Below, one piece after another: positions 1 through 9,917 of a DNA stretch of 58,537 nucleotides. Where the stretch lies: positions 56,278 through 114,814 of the forward strand of contig NEWQ02000024.1 of the NCBI GenBank assembly GCA_002869855.2, in the 5' to 3' direction. The translations under genes were made by a program, and so were the position numbers. Position 1 is the first letter of the stretch; the number at the start of each line of letters is the position of its first letter. This stretch comes from Nitrospira sp. CG24D. Lineage in GTDB: Bacteria > Nitrospirota > Nitrospiria > Nitrospirales > Nitrospiraceae. Below the pieces are notes generated by a model that was not told the DNA's origin, did not search any database, and worked only from the letters and a program-made list of their open reading frames with translations.

Positions 1-43
1 TCCGCGCACTCAGTGGTAGTCGAGGCCGAACCAAGGAGTCTGT

Positions 44-1678
44 CTGCGAGTTTTTCTTATCCACGTCCGTGATCCCCAGTTCTACGCGCTCCCGGCAAAA
101 ACCCGCGCGAAAAACGGCAATATTCGTGTCATGGGTTTCCCGCCCATCGGCATCATGTCGCTCTCGTCTGTTGTGAAACAGGCCGGGCATGAGTGCGTGA
201 TGTTCGACCAGGCGAATCCCGACACCCCGAACGACGTGATCATCGATCAGATCAATCGTGAACAGCCGGATCTCGTCGGCCTGAGTTTCCTGAGTACGAC
301 CAGCTATCCCTACGCCAAAATTCTTGCGCGCCAGATTCGCGCGACCAATCCAAAAGTAAAACTGGCTTTCGGCGGCGTCTTTGCCAGTCTCAATGCTCCG
401 CTGGTCAAATTGCAGTGTCCCGAAGTCGACTATGTCTGCCGTGGCGACGGTGAGCAGCTGTTGCTTGATCTGCTCGCGAATTTTGACAGCCCGGAAGCCG
501 TGGCCAGCTTGACCTGGATGAAGGACGGAAAAGTCGTTCACAATCCAAACCGTCCGATGGAACGCCATTTGGACCAGTGGCCCTTCCCTGATCGAGAGAG
601 TCTGAAGCTCGACTTCATCGAGTCGATGCCGTTGGATGTGCCGGCGGTGTTGTCGATGGAACGATTTACCACGATGCAGACCTCGCGCGGCTGCCCCTGG
701 CCTTGCGTGTTTTGCGATATCCCGATTTTCAACGAAGGCAAGTGGCGGGCACGAACGCCTGCGCACGTCGTCGCCGAGCTCAAGTATCTCGAAGAGCATG
801 GCTACGGGTCGGTCTATTTCGTAGACGACCATTTCCTGCTTCAGCCGAAGCGGATCGAGGCTATTTGCAACGGTGTGATGGATGAAAAGCTCACGATCCA
901 GTGGGGCATCGAAGGCCGTGTCGATTCCGTTGCGCAACATCTCTTTCCCGCGATGGCCAAAGCCCATTGCCGCACCATCATGTTCGGCATCGAGAGCGGC
1001 AGTCAGAAGATTCTGGATCGTCTGAAGAAGGAGCAGACGCTGGCGGAGGTGACGACGGCGGTCAAGAATGCCAAGAAGGCCGGCATCGAGATCGTGCACG
1101 GATTCTTCACGGTCGGCAATCCCGACGAAACCGTCGAAGATATGAAGGCCACGTTTGACTTCGCCGCCAAGCTGCCCCTGGATACGTTCGGTTTCAACCG
1201 GCTCTGTGTCTACCGTGGGACGCCGCTGTGGCAGGAATATGTGAAGCGCGGGCTGGTGCAGGAATCGACCGATTGGTACAAGTACTTCAAGTGTTCTGAA
1301 ATCGATCCGACCTGTTTGCCCGGAGAGACCATCAATCGCGTGCGGCAGAAGGGGTTGCAGAAGTTGTTTATGTACAAGCTCTTCTGTTATCCGATCCAGA
1401 CGATTCGCCTGCTCCGTCGATTCTTGCGGTTCATGCCGGTGCGTGACGTAGTATTTCTGATTACCAAGCCGTTTATGGGGCAGAAAAAGGGCGCGACCAA
1501 ATCCGAAGTGCTCTCGCGCGCGGTCGAGCATGCCGACATGAAAGATGCGGCGGCGCAGATGACGCAAATGACGGACGAAATGCTGCACGATGTCTTGGAA
1601 GCCTCCCGCGCCGAACGGGAGCGTATTCAACGAGAGGCGGAAGGGTCACGCGAACTTCCCATGTTTTCCGCACGGTAG
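44..1678 (+). CDS. B12-binding-domain radical SAM protein, CTG start
   Basis: The N-terminal half looks like a cobalamin-binding fold and the middle is a radical SAM domain. The 4Fe-4S cysteines are at about 217, 221 and 224 (CPWPCVFC, CxxxCxxC). Such enzymes use SAM radicals plus B12 for methylations or rearrangements; the substrate here is unknown. The first ATG is at 131, but in-frame sequence upstream reads VFLIHVRDPQFYALPAK, which looks like family N-terminal sequence. No ATG, GTG or TTG lies in frame between the stop at 17-19 and 131. A CTG at 44 sits 5 nt after AAGGAG (33-38), so I place the start there (544 aa). It converges on the next gene with 3 bp between stops. Function beyond the family is not assignable; a role in hopanoid or lipid modification is possible but unsupported. 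Confidence 0.8.
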   Translation: MRVFLIHVRDPQFYALPAKTRAKNGNIRVMGFPPIGIMSLSSVVKQAGHECVMFDQANPDTPNDVIIDQINREQPDLVGLSFLSTTSYPYAKILARQIRATNPKVKLAFGGVFASLNAPLVKLQCPEVDYVCRGDGEQLLLDLLANFDSPEAVASLTWMKDGKVVHNPNRPMERHLDQWPFPDRESLKLDFIESMPLDVPAVLSMERFTTMQTSRGCPWPCVFCDIPIFNEGKWRARTPAHVVAELKYLEEHGYGSVYFVDDHFLLQPKRIEAICNGVMDEKLTIQWGIEGRVDSVAQHLFPAMAKAHCRTIMFGIESGSQKILDRLKKEQTLAEVTTAVKNAKKAGIEIVHGFFTVGNPDETVEDMKATFDFAAKLPLDTFGFNRLCVYRGTPLWQEYVKRGLVQESTDWYKYFKCSEIDPTCLPGETINRVRQKGLQKLFMYKLFCYPIQTIRLLRRFLRFMPVRDVVFLITKPFMGQKKGATKSEVLSRAVEHADMKDAAAQMTQMTDEMLHDVLEASRAERERIQREAEGSRELPMFSAR

Positions 1679-1681
1679 AGC

Positions 1682-2644
1682 TTACAGCGCAACCCCCCAG
1701 TAGTTTTTCGCCACGATTCCGATGCCATAGCTGATGCTGACCGCCACGGTGATGATCACCAGGTTGAGCAGGATGCGTCGTTTGATGTCCATGCCGGACA
1801 GGAACGAGAGAATTGTAGAAACCAGCACGACCATGAGGCCGGCCGTCAGGATGGAGAACAGTGCATCGGTGGCGCCGATCAGCACGGGGAAGACTGGGAC
1901 GATGGCGCCCAGCAGGTAGGCTGCGCCGACGACCAGCGCCGATGACAATGGTTGCTCTTCCATCGGGGTGAATTCAGATTCTTCACCTAAAAACACCTTC
2001 TTTGCTACTTCGGTCGATTTCACTTCCTTCTCAGAATTAAGCGCTAGGAATGCCCCGGCGCCCATCGACAAGGCTCCGGCGACCGCGGTGGTCGAGGCGG
2101 CGATGAGGACCATGGTCGTGCTGCCAAAGGCTCCGAAGAATCCACTGACTGCCCCGAGAATTTCCACCAGGCCGTCGTTTAAGCCAAGAAAGATATTGCG
2201 GATCTTTTCCGGGTTGATCTTCCGCTGCGTGAGTGCCGTGACGAGCACGTCTTCATGCTTGAATTCGTCCATGAGAATCCCGCGCAGCGCTTCGGCCAGC
2301 GGTTTCCCCTGGTACGCCCGCCAGACAGCAAGATACTTCCGCACCCCGTGCACTTCGATCGCTTCGAGGACCAGGTGGACTGCCGTTGAGCCAAAGAGCC
2401 GACAGACCACCATCATGACCGATAACTTGATACGTCGGCCGAGGTCGAGCTGCTCCAGTTTGAGATTGAAGAATCGTTGCCAGAAGGCGAGATGGGCGGT
2501 TTCAACCTTGATCAATTCATCCAGTGTGTCATGGACGTCCGGTTGAGTCACACCCCGAAGGGCTTTGTAGAGCGAAAGATCGAATAACTCGTCGAGGATC
2601 AGATCCCGTGCCAGGCGAGGGTCATAGGCTGAAGCAGCCTGCAT
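1682..2644 (-). CDS. Ferritin-like domain / VIT1-CCC1 family metal transporter
   Basis: The first ~150 residues form a helical rubrerythrin/ferritin-like domain with Glu/His metal-ligand-type residues (VETAHLAFW, DEFKHEDVL). They are followed by a VIT1/CCC1 domain with about five membrane helices, starting near the IFLGLNDGLVEILGAVSG segment. VIT1/CCC1 proteins move Fe2+ or Mn2+ across membranes, and the ferritin-like part probably gathers iron. An open frame extends upstream to a TTG at 2704; I use the ATG at 2644 because neither candidate has a clear ribosome-binding site. Iron handling would suit an organism with this many haem and Fe-S proteins. The family call is firm; metal specificity is inferred. 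Confidence 0.82.
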   Translation of the reverse strand: MQAASAYDPRLARDLILDELFDLSLYKALRGVTQPDVHDTLDELIKVETAHLAFWQRFFNLKLEQLDLGRRIKLSVMMVVCRLFGSTAVHLVLEAIEVHGVRKYLAVWRAYQGKPLAEALRGILMDEFKHEDVLVTALTQRKINPEKIRNIFLGLNDGLVEILGAVSGFFGAFGSTTMVLIAASTTAVAGALSMGAGAFLALNSEKEVKSTEVAKKVFLGEESEFTPMEEQPLSSALVVGAAYLLGAIVPVFPVLIGATDALFSILTAGLMVVLVSTILSFLSGMDIKRRILLNLVIITVAVSISYGIGIVAKNYWGVAL

Positions 2645-2989
2645 AGAAGGGATTTCCAAAAAGTATTGTGACTGAACGATACGCTGGGTGCCCGATTCAG
2701 TCAATGGTCATAGGATGATAGCGGCCTGTTCCCCTTGTTGATGGGGTTTCCCACGACATGGGCTTCGACGCACGATCTGATCTCGGGGGCACCTCGCCTG
2801 TTAGAGGTAATGCAGTTGTGGCATGCAAAGGGTAGAGCCATTTCTTTACTATCACGACCGAATAGGTCTAGTGTTGCCTGCTTGGTCGGCGTACAATAAT
2901 TTGTATCCTTTCATTTCCTCCATCATCTTTCCCGCACTTATCTGTTTCCGAGAAGTCAGTCAGTCCAACCTGTCAATCGAGGAGGATCT

Positions 2990-3733
2990 ATGATCCGACG
3001 AAGATTACTTCCGGCACTCGGAGTGCTTCTCATTTCAATGGTCGGTCCACTGTCGGTCTTTGCGGCGGATGACGCCGTCGAAACCGGTCGCCTTCTGGCG
3101 ATCTTGCTTGATGCCGGGCGTGGCGCCATTGCGGCCAACCAGCCCCTGATCAATGATGCGACCAAGGGGGACAAGGGATTTACGCCCGATGTCTTCGCCC
3201 AACAGCTCACGGAAAAATTCAAGGGTCGAACAGGAGTGGATTTAGGCAATCTCAAAGGGGGCAATGTTCCAGAGCGAGCGCAAAAGCTTCTGCCGGAATT
3301 GGTCGCCGCCGCAAAGCAGACCGTGGCCGATAATCAGGCGACCATCAATAAGTCCGGAGTCGGGTACAAAGGCTTTACGCCGGCGCATTTCGGTACCCAG
3401 GCGGCGGCAGGATTCAGTGCTAAAACCGGCATCTATCTCAAGCAGACGACGACAGACGGGTTGCTCAGGAACCCCAAAAATAAGGCCGATGAATTTGAGG
3501 CGGCCATGATGAAAAAGCTCAGCGATCCAGGCCATCCCCGCCAGGGAGACAAGATCATGAATGAGACGGTCGGCGGAGATGTACGGGTCATGCTGCCGTT
3601 GTACTACGGCAAAGGCTGCATGGGCTGCCATGGCGAGCCGAAGGGTGAGACGGACGTTTCGGGCTATAAGAAAGAAGGCGCGAAGGAAGGTGACCTAGGA
3701 GGTGCTGTCAGCGTCAAGCTTCCCGCCAAATAA
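2990..3733 (+). CDS. DUF3365 (Tll0287-like) haem protein with internal duplication
   Basis: A 247-residue exported protein with a signal peptide ending near AFA/AD (residue 26). The C-terminal part has one CxxCH haem c site, CMGCH at 210-214, in the setting GCMGCHGEPKGE followed by a GDLGGAVSV segment. That setting is typical of the DUF3365/Tll0287 sensor-type haem domain. Residues ~48-86 and ~113-150 are recognisable copies of each other (NQPLIN...KGFTP...TGVDL versus NQATIN...KGFTP...TGIYL). A strong AGGAGGA lies just upstream of the ATG and a terminator follows, so it is probably monocistronic. A periplasmic redox or ligand-sensing role is likely; the exact function is unknown. Confidence 0.78.
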   Translation: MIRRRLLPALGVLLISMVGPLSVFAADDAVETGRLLAILLDAGRGAIAANQPLINDATKGDKGFTPDVFAQQLTEKFKGRTGVDLGNLKGGNVPERAQKLLPELVAAAKQTVADNQATINKSGVGYKGFTPAHFGTQAAAGFSAKTGIYLKQTTTDGLLRNPKNKADEFEAAMMKKLSDPGHPRQGDKIMNETVGGDVRVMLPLYYGKGCMGCHGEPKGETDVSGYKKEGAKEGDLGGAVSVKLPAK

Positions 3734-3761
3734 AGAGACTTTTCACAATCGCAGTTCCTAA

Positions 3762-3787
3762 GGGGGCGGCTTTTGTTGCCCCCTTTT
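3762..3787 (+). terminator. Rho-independent terminator after the DUF3365 haem gene
   Basis: GGGGGC (3762-3767) pairs with GCCCCC (3778-3783) across a 10-nt loop and is followed by TTTT. It lies 28 bp after the stop of the haem protein. Confidence 0.8.
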
Positions 3788-3954
3788 CTATGTCCGTACG
3801 AGGTTTTGCCAGAGGCCAGCCGCATCGATTCTGCATGCCAGCTAACGATGGCATCCACATCCCAACATGGAACGGTTGGTTCTCCCAACCAGATGCACGT
3901 TTCGTGTTGTGCAAAGACAGCAGGTCATGCGAAACGATAGGCCGGTTGGCAGGC

Positions 3955-5157
3955 CTAGTCATCGATGGCGCGCTTGGTCTCGTCCAGGTGTTTCTGGAGA
4001 TAGGCCATGAAGGGCGTGCCGCCCGTTCCTACCGCGCTGGGGTTGCTGGCATGGGTTTGGTGTTGGCGATGGATGTAGCTGTCGGCGTATCCGACATGGA
4101 TGTCGCGAAACTGCGCCAGCAGATCGACGCACGTACCGTAGGCATTCCAGAGTTCGGGATGGTGTGATTTGCGGTCGCGGATATAACCAGAGAGCAGCGG
4201 TCTATTGTCCGCATTAGTCGTCTGCTCGATCGCGAGGAGAAATGCCTGGTGCCGCGGAGGCATGTACTCCCGCATTTCTTGCAGATACACGGTAAGTGGA
4301 TCGGGCGCATGGGAAATCCCCAACCCGGCATCGAGGCAGGGCACGATGGAACTCTGGGCGCCGGTTTCTCCGCGGAACTGTTGCGGCTGTCCTGCGTAGG
4401 CCGTCACGCCTTCATAGACGAGACCCTGAGGGAGCGCAGGGCTGTTCTTCCAGGCATGAATGTAGGGACGCACGCGGTTGTAATACATGTAGGGATCGCA
4501 TCGTTCCTTCATACGCAGCAGCGTGTCCCGCATCGCAGTTTGGGCGGCAGCGAGTGATCGAAGCCCGGCGAGTACTTCGTCGGGTTTGTCACCGGCAGCT
4601 CCGTTCATGGCCTGAATAAGCCCGGCCAACCCCGGCCCTGCCTGTCGCTCGATTTGAACGTGGATGACCACAAACCATTCTTCGTCCAGACCGCCGAGGA
4701 AGTTCTGGAGAAGCACGATGTTGTCGAGTTGAATAGGCTTGGTTGGATCGAGCCTGCGCCAGTTATCGAGCGCATAGGACGCATAGGAGAGCACCGGGGG
4801 CCGGCCCAGCTTCAGCGCAACGTCGTACCAGGGCTGGGCGAGTTGTGCCGGCAGCGTCGCAGCCGGCTGGTCTGGCACTTCCCACACATAGGCATGACCT
4901 GTGAACGAGAGAATCCGCATCGCAGCACGACAGTCTTGATCCCGCCATGTTGTAGGAATAGACGGAAGTAGTTGGCGTTGCTCGTCAATGAATTGCCGAA
5001 TCTTTCGCGCGCTGAGCAGCTTCGGCAAATCGTGCCCAAGATGGTTGAGCAACGGCGAGTCCGGCAGTTGTTCAAGCGGATCTGGCGGGAGAAACCCTTG
5101 GTCAGGAGAAATGTCGTAATCGGAGAGGTCGAGAGGGGAGGGATTCGGTGGTCTCAT
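3955..5157 (-). CDS. Indoleamine 2,3-dioxygenase family haem protein
   Basis: A 400-residue protein matching the indoleamine 2,3-dioxygenase (IDO) fold along its length. It shows RPPVLSYASYALDNW (119-133), FRGETGAQSS (261-270), the candidate proximal haem ligand His354 in RDIHVGY, and the C-terminal GTGGT loop (377-381) typical of the family. IDOs insert O2 into the indole ring of tryptophan to give N-formylkynurenine, but many bacterial homologues have weak or other activity. The ATG at 5157 is preceded by GGAGG with 5-nt spacing; an ATG 10 codons upstream is less likely. No kynurenine-pathway gene is adjacent, so a stand-alone haem dioxygenase or NO/O2-related role is possible. Confidence 0.82.
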   Translation of the reverse strand: MRPPNPSPLDLSDYDISPDQGFLPPDPLEQLPDSPLLNHLGHDLPKLLSARKIRQFIDEQRQLLPSIPTTWRDQDCRAAMRILSFTGHAYVWEVPDQPAATLPAQLAQPWYDVALKLGRPPVLSYASYALDNWRRLDPTKPIQLDNIVLLQNFLGGLDEEWFVVIHVQIERQAGPGLAGLIQAMNGAAGDKPDEVLAGLRSLAAAQTAMRDTLLRMKERCDPYMYYNRVRPYIHAWKNSPALPQGLVYEGVTAYAGQPQQFRGETGAQSSIVPCLDAGLGISHAPDPLTVYLQEMREYMPPRHQAFLLAIEQTTNADNRPLLSGYIRDRKSHHPELWNAYGTCVDLLAQFRDIHVGYADSYIHRQHQTHASNPSAVGTGGTPFMAYLQKHLDETKRAIDD

Positions 5158-5343
5158 AGGAGCCTCCGATCTATAAGACCTCGGCACTTGCTTTCACTCT
5201 AGCACACTGGGGTTGAATAGTGATCACTTCGGGGATACGAAGTCACAATGTCAGCGCCGTCTGTTCTGCCCCTTCGATATTCTGCTCATTCTTAATCCGT
5301 GGGAGTTGTCTGGAGGTTAGTCGGTAAGGTTTGAAGAGAAACA

Positions 5344-5373
5344 GAAAGGCCGCCTCAAATGAGGCGGCCTTTC
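5344..5373 (-). terminator. Bidirectional-type terminator downstream of ahcY
   Basis: GAAAGGCCGCCTCA (5344-5357) is perfectly complementary to TGAGGCGGCCTTTC (5360-5373). T-rich tracts flank it on either strand. It is best placed to stop the metK-ahcY transcripts, 138 bp past the ahcY stop. Confidence 0.75.
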
Positions 5374-5387
5374 TTCTTTTCCCTCTA

Positions 5388-5508
5388 GCAGGTGTGGGGT
5401 GGGCGCTCTCAATTGCGCGCCTTCACCGAGCATCGCCGGCTATGTGGAAATTCGATCAGTCTTGCATGCGCGGTGAGCGAGCACTGGGAGTGCCCGCCCC
5501 GCACCTGC
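5388..5508 (+). ncRNA. Candidate structured RNA, 21-bp closing stem
   Basis: Positions 5388-5408 pair with 5488-5508 over 21 consecutive positions. Read as plus-strand RNA, 18 pairs are Watson-Crick and three are G-U. Read as minus-strand RNA, those three would be A-C mismatches. Inside, TCACCG (5423-5428) pairs with CGGTGA (5471-5476), and CGC/GCG extends it past a 2-nt bulge. The strand asymmetry favours a plus-strand RNA. No promoter or known RNA family was recognised, and a DNA-level palindrome cannot be excluded. Confidence 0.35.
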
Positions 5509-5511
5509 GTC

Positions 5512-6879
<1,368 letters not shown>

Positions 6880-6883
6880 TCAA

Positions 6884-8032
6884 CTAAAGACCTGCGTCCC
6901 GGCGCAAGGCCTTGGCTTTGTCGGTCTTTTCCCAGGTGAACTCCGGTTCATTGCGGCCAAAGTGCCCATAGGCCGCCGTCTTGCGGAAGATCGGCCGGCG
7001 GAGCTTGAGATGATCGATGATCCCTCGCGGGGTCAACGGGAAATGCTTCCGCACGAGCTTATCGAGACTCTCGACCGCCATTTTCTCAGTGCCCTTAGTA
7101 TCGACCAGCACCGAAACCGGATCGGCCACGCCAATCGCGTACGCCAGCTGGACTTCGCACTTGTCGGCTAGCCCGGCCGCGACGATGTTCTTGGCGATAT
7201 AGCGGGCCATGTATGAGGCCGAGCGATCCACCTTTGTCGGATCCTTGCCGGAAAACGCGCCGCCCCCGTGGCTGCCGTGGCCGCCGTAGGTGTCGACGAT
7301 GATCTTGCGGCCGGTGAGACCGGTATCACCCATCGGGCCACCGACCACGAAACGGCCGGTCGGGTTGATGTGGTGCTTCACGCTGGTCGGGTTGTAGAGC
7401 CCTTTCGGCATAACGGGCTTGATGACCTTCTCCATGATGTCGCGTTCGATCTGCTTATTAGTGACGTCGGGGCTGTGCTGTGTGGATACGACGATCGTAT
7501 CGATCCGCACCGGCTTGCCGTTTTTGTATTCCACAGTCACTTGAGACTTGCCGTCTGGGCGGACCCACGGCAGGATTTTCTTCTTGCGCACTTCGGCCAG
7601 GCGCTTCGTCAGTCGGTGAGCCAGGACGATCGGCATCGGCATCAACTCGGTGGTTTCGTTCGTCGCGTAGCCGAACATCAAACCCTGGTCGCCGGCGCCA
7701 CCGGAGTCCACGCCCATGGCGATATCGCCAGATTGCTGGTGGATGGCCGTCAGGACCGAACAGGTGTGGGAATCGAATCCCCAGGAGGCGTCGTTATAGC
7801 CGACGTCCCTAATCACCTCGCGGATGATATCGGGGATTTCCACATAGGCCTTGGTCGAGATCTCACCGGCCACAAAGGCGATGCCGGTCGTGAGAATCGT
7901 CTCGCAGGCGACGCGCGAATATTTGTCCTGGGCAAGGATTGCATCCAGAATTCCGTCGGAGATCTGGTCGGCAATCTTATCGGGATGCCCTTCAGTGACT
8001 GATTCAGAAGTAAATAGGTAATTGTTTCTCAT
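6884..8032 (-). CDS. metK: S-adenosylmethionine synthetase
   Basis: A 382-residue methionine adenosyltransferase making SAM from ATP and methionine. The N-terminus begins with [20 protein letters not shown], the first family signature; the glycine-rich [17 protein letters not shown] loop and the [17 protein letters not shown] segment are present. The length matches the bacterial enzyme (~380-400 aa). It feeds the radical SAM enzymes and methyltransferases here and pairs functionally with ahcY downstream. The leader can pair with the ribosome-binding site (see the leader entry). Confidence 0.98.
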   Translation of the reverse strand: MRNNYLFTSESVTEGHPDKIADQISDGILDAILAQDKYSRVACETILTTGIAFVAGEISTKAYVEIPDIIREVIRDVGYNDASWGFDSHTCSVLTAIHQQSGDIAMGVDSGGAGDQGLMFGYATNETTELMPMPIVLAHRLTKRLAEVRKKKILPWVRPDGKSQVTVEYKNGKPVRIDTIVVSTQHSPDVTNKQIERDIMEKVIKPVMPKGLYNPTSVKHHINPTGRFVVGGPMGDTGLTGRKIIVDTYGGHGSHGGGAFSGKDPTKVDRSASYMARYIAKNIVAAGLADKCEVQLAYAIGVADPVSVLVDTKGTEKMAVESLDKLVRKHFPLTPRGIIDHLKLRRPIFRKTAAYGHFGRNEPEFTWEKTDKAKALRRDAGL

Positions 8033-8125
8033 GAACCCCCTCTAGTTTCTGGTTGTCGAAAACCGTCTGTGTGGTGTCTGGCCAGGTGAGTGCTGTGCCC
8101 GCGACGGGTTCGTTTCTGTAGAATT
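8033..8125 (-). promoter_or_regulatory. metK leader with possible SD-sequestering pairing
   Basis: The putative ~93-nt metK 5' UTR contains GAACCC early (complement of 8106-8111). It is complementary to the GGGTTC that overlaps the GAGGGGG ribosome-binding site just before the ATG (complement of 8033-8038). Such pairing would hide the ribosome-binding site. No known SAM or SAH riboswitch consensus was recognised. Confidence 0.3.
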
Positions 8126-8131
8126 GGCTGA

Positions 8132-8160
8132 ATCTTAGCGGACTAAGGCTCTTTTGTCTA
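8132..8160 (-). promoter_or_regulatory. Putative metK promoter
   Basis: Read on the minus strand: TAGACA (8160-8155), 17 bp, TAAGAT (8137-8132). It predicts a transcript start near 8125. Confidence 0.45.
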
Positions 8161-8206
8161 TTTATTCAATAGTAGGGGCATGCCTCTCTGGGTGGGTTGG
8201 CGTTGC

Positions 8207-8236
8207 TTGACACTCGACAAAATCCACTTGTAAGAT
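8207..8236 (+). promoter_or_regulatory. Putative promoter of the cytochrome c maturation operon
   Basis: TTGACA (8207-8212), 18 bp, TAAGAT (8231-8236). It implies a leader of roughly 160 nt before resB. Confidence 0.5.
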
Positions 8237-8280
8237 GACAAAATTTTCGCGCACTTAGAAGTGATTTAGGCAATCCAATA

Positions 8281-8387
8281 CTTCGGCCGCGACGTAAACT
8301 GAGCGGAGATGCCGGGAGAATCGGCAACAGATTGTTTTGGGGATCATCCAATATTCTCCGTACGAGTGAGTCTTGTCCTGGCCGAAG
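8281..8387 (+). promoter_or_regulatory. Structured leader of resB
   Basis: Nested complementary arms: CTTCGGCC (8281-8288) with GGCCGAAG (8380-8387), CGGAGA (8304-8309) with TCTCCG (8355-8360), and TGCCG (8310-8314) with CGGCA (8322-8326). The structure ends 16 nt before the resB ATG, which lacks a clear ribosome-binding site. Riboswitch-like architecture is possible; no known class was recognised. Confidence 0.35.
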
Positions 8388-8403
8388 ACGAATATAGAGT
8401 TGC

Positions 8404-9837
8404 ATGAATAGCCAACCTGACGCCCTCCCCAAAGAGCCCTCAATCCGTCCGTCGACTCCCGGTCTCGGCTGGGATGAGTTCTCTCGCGAACTCGTTGAAT
8501 TTTTTGCATCCGTCAAGCTCGCAATCTTCCTGTTTTTGTTTATTGCGATCACCGCGACGATCGGGACGGTGATCCAGCAGGGTGAACGGGCAGAGGTCTA
8601 TGTTCAGGAGTACGGGGAGAACGCCTATCGGTGGTTCCTTCGCCTGGGATTTACGGACGTCTATCACACCTGGTGGTTCACGAGTTTGCTCGGCCTGCTC
8701 TGTGTCAACTCGTTGACCTGCTTCTACAAGCGGTTCCCTTCCGTCTGGCGCTCCATGAAGCAGGACAAGGTGGGCGTCACGATGGCGTTCATCAAGAACC
8801 TGAAGCAGCAGGCGGAAATTCCCCTCGACAACACGAAAGAAGCGGTGGCCCAGCAGATGGTGCATCATTTTGTGACGAAGGGGTACCGCGTACTCGCCAA
8901 GAATGAGCCCGGGGAAGTCACGGTCTACGCCACCAAAGGAGTAATGGGGCGTGTCGGTGCCCACATGGCCCACCTGAGTGCGACCGTCATTATCTTCGGC
9001 GGGTTGCTCGGGACTTACTATGGGTTCCAGGAGTTCGGTGTGTGTCTCGAAGGCCAGACCTATCATATCCCTCGTGGCAATTTTGATTTGAAGGTCGATA
9101 AATTCTGGATCGACTATCACGAGAACGGGTCGGTCAAGTCGTACAACAGCACTTTAACGGTGGTGGACGGCGGACAGTCGGTGGTGACCAAGACGATTTC
9201 GGTGAATGATCCGCTGGTCTACAAGGGGATCTGGTTTTATCAATCCAGCTATGGCGACGCGTGGGATCAGGTCGAAGTCGCGCGGGTCAACATCAAGGAT
9301 AAAGAGACGGACAAGGTATTGAAGACGGTCGATCTCGAATGGCAGAAGGAACAGGCGTTGCCCGATCTCAAGGTGAAACTGTCGATCACGGATTTCGTTG
9401 CGGACTTTGCCTTCAACTCCACGGAGAAAAAGGTCTATTCCAAGACCATCGAGCATGCCAATCCTGCCGTGAAGCTGGTGATCACAGAGCGGGACTCGGT
9501 CCAAGCCACTCCGTGGATCTTTCAGCAGTTTCCCGATCTCTTCAACATCAAAGATTCCAAGTATCAATTCGAGCTGGTGGGGTATAAGCCGCGGAAGTTC
9601 ACTGGGCTCCAGATTGCCAAGAATCCCGGGATCAATATCGTGTGGACCGGCTGTACCATGATCGTTGTGGGCATTACTCTTTCGTCGTTCATCTTCCATC
9701 GCCGTCTATGGGCCAAGATTGTGCCGGGTCAGACAGGGGTGACAGTCCATCTCGGCGGGACGACCCACAAGAGCCAGATCGATTTTCAAAAAGAATTCAG
9801 GAAGCTGACGGAAAAGATTCAGACTTTTAAGACCTGA
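8404..9837 (+). CDS. resB: System II cytochrome c biogenesis protein ResB/Ccs1
   Basis: A 477-residue membrane protein with hydrophobic helices near residues 33-52, ~90-105 and ~175-200, a large periplasmic domain, and a last helix near 415-435. This is the ResB/Ccs1 layout. With CcsA it forms the System II (Ccs) synthase that carries haem across the membrane and joins it to CxxCH motifs of apocytochromes. It is the first gene of resB-ccsA-tlpA-tlpA-ccdA. It starts at ATG without an obvious ribosome-binding site, after a structured leader. The family call is firm from order and composition. Confidence 0.9.
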   Translation: MNSQPDALPKEPSIRPSTPGLGWDEFSRELVEFFASVKLAIFLFLFIAITATIGTVIQQGERAEVYVQEYGENAYRWFLRLGFTDVYHTWWFTSLLGLLCVNSLTCFYKRFPSVWRSMKQDKVGVTMAFIKNLKQQAEIPLDNTKEAVAQQMVHHFVTKGYRVLAKNEPGEVTVYATKGVMGRVGAHMAHLSATVIIFGGLLGTYYGFQEFGVCLEGQTYHIPRGNFDLKVDKFWIDYHENGSVKSYNSTLTVVDGGQSVVTKTISVNDPLVYKGIWFYQSSYGDAWDQVEVARVNIKDKETDKVLKTVDLEWQKEQALPDLKVKLSITDFVADFAFNSTEKKVYSKTIEHANPAVKLVITERDSVQATPWIFQQFPDLFNIKDSKYQFELVGYKPRKFTGLQIAKNPGINIVWTGCTMIVVGITLSSFIFHRRLWAKIVPGQTGVTVHLGGTTHKSQIDFQKEFRKLTEKIQTFKT

Positions 9838-9917
9838 GCCGGTAGCGACCGGTCTCTTCCTTGGGTATGATGATGCAGCAGCGCAAGTCTCTGCGCAGTC
9901 GATAGACGGAGGACGTG

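Larger units (their letters stand above)
5158..5511. other. 354-bp non-coding interval between ahcY and the IDO gene
   Basis: No credible gene is seen. It holds a strong 14-bp hairpin (5344-5373) and a second, much larger inverted structure (5388-5508), both listed separately. Nothing recognisable is seen in 5168-5343 apart from presumed upstream signals for the IDO gene. Confidence 0.6.

Noticed and set aside
2871..2900. TTGCCT and TACAAT before the DUF3365 gene as a promoter
   Set aside because: The boxes are only 12 bp apart, too close for a sigma-70-type promoter.
8033..8160. Classical SAM-I, SAM-II or SAH riboswitch before metK
   Set aside because: I looked for the known core motifs and did not find them; only a generic pairing that could mask the ribosome-binding site remains.
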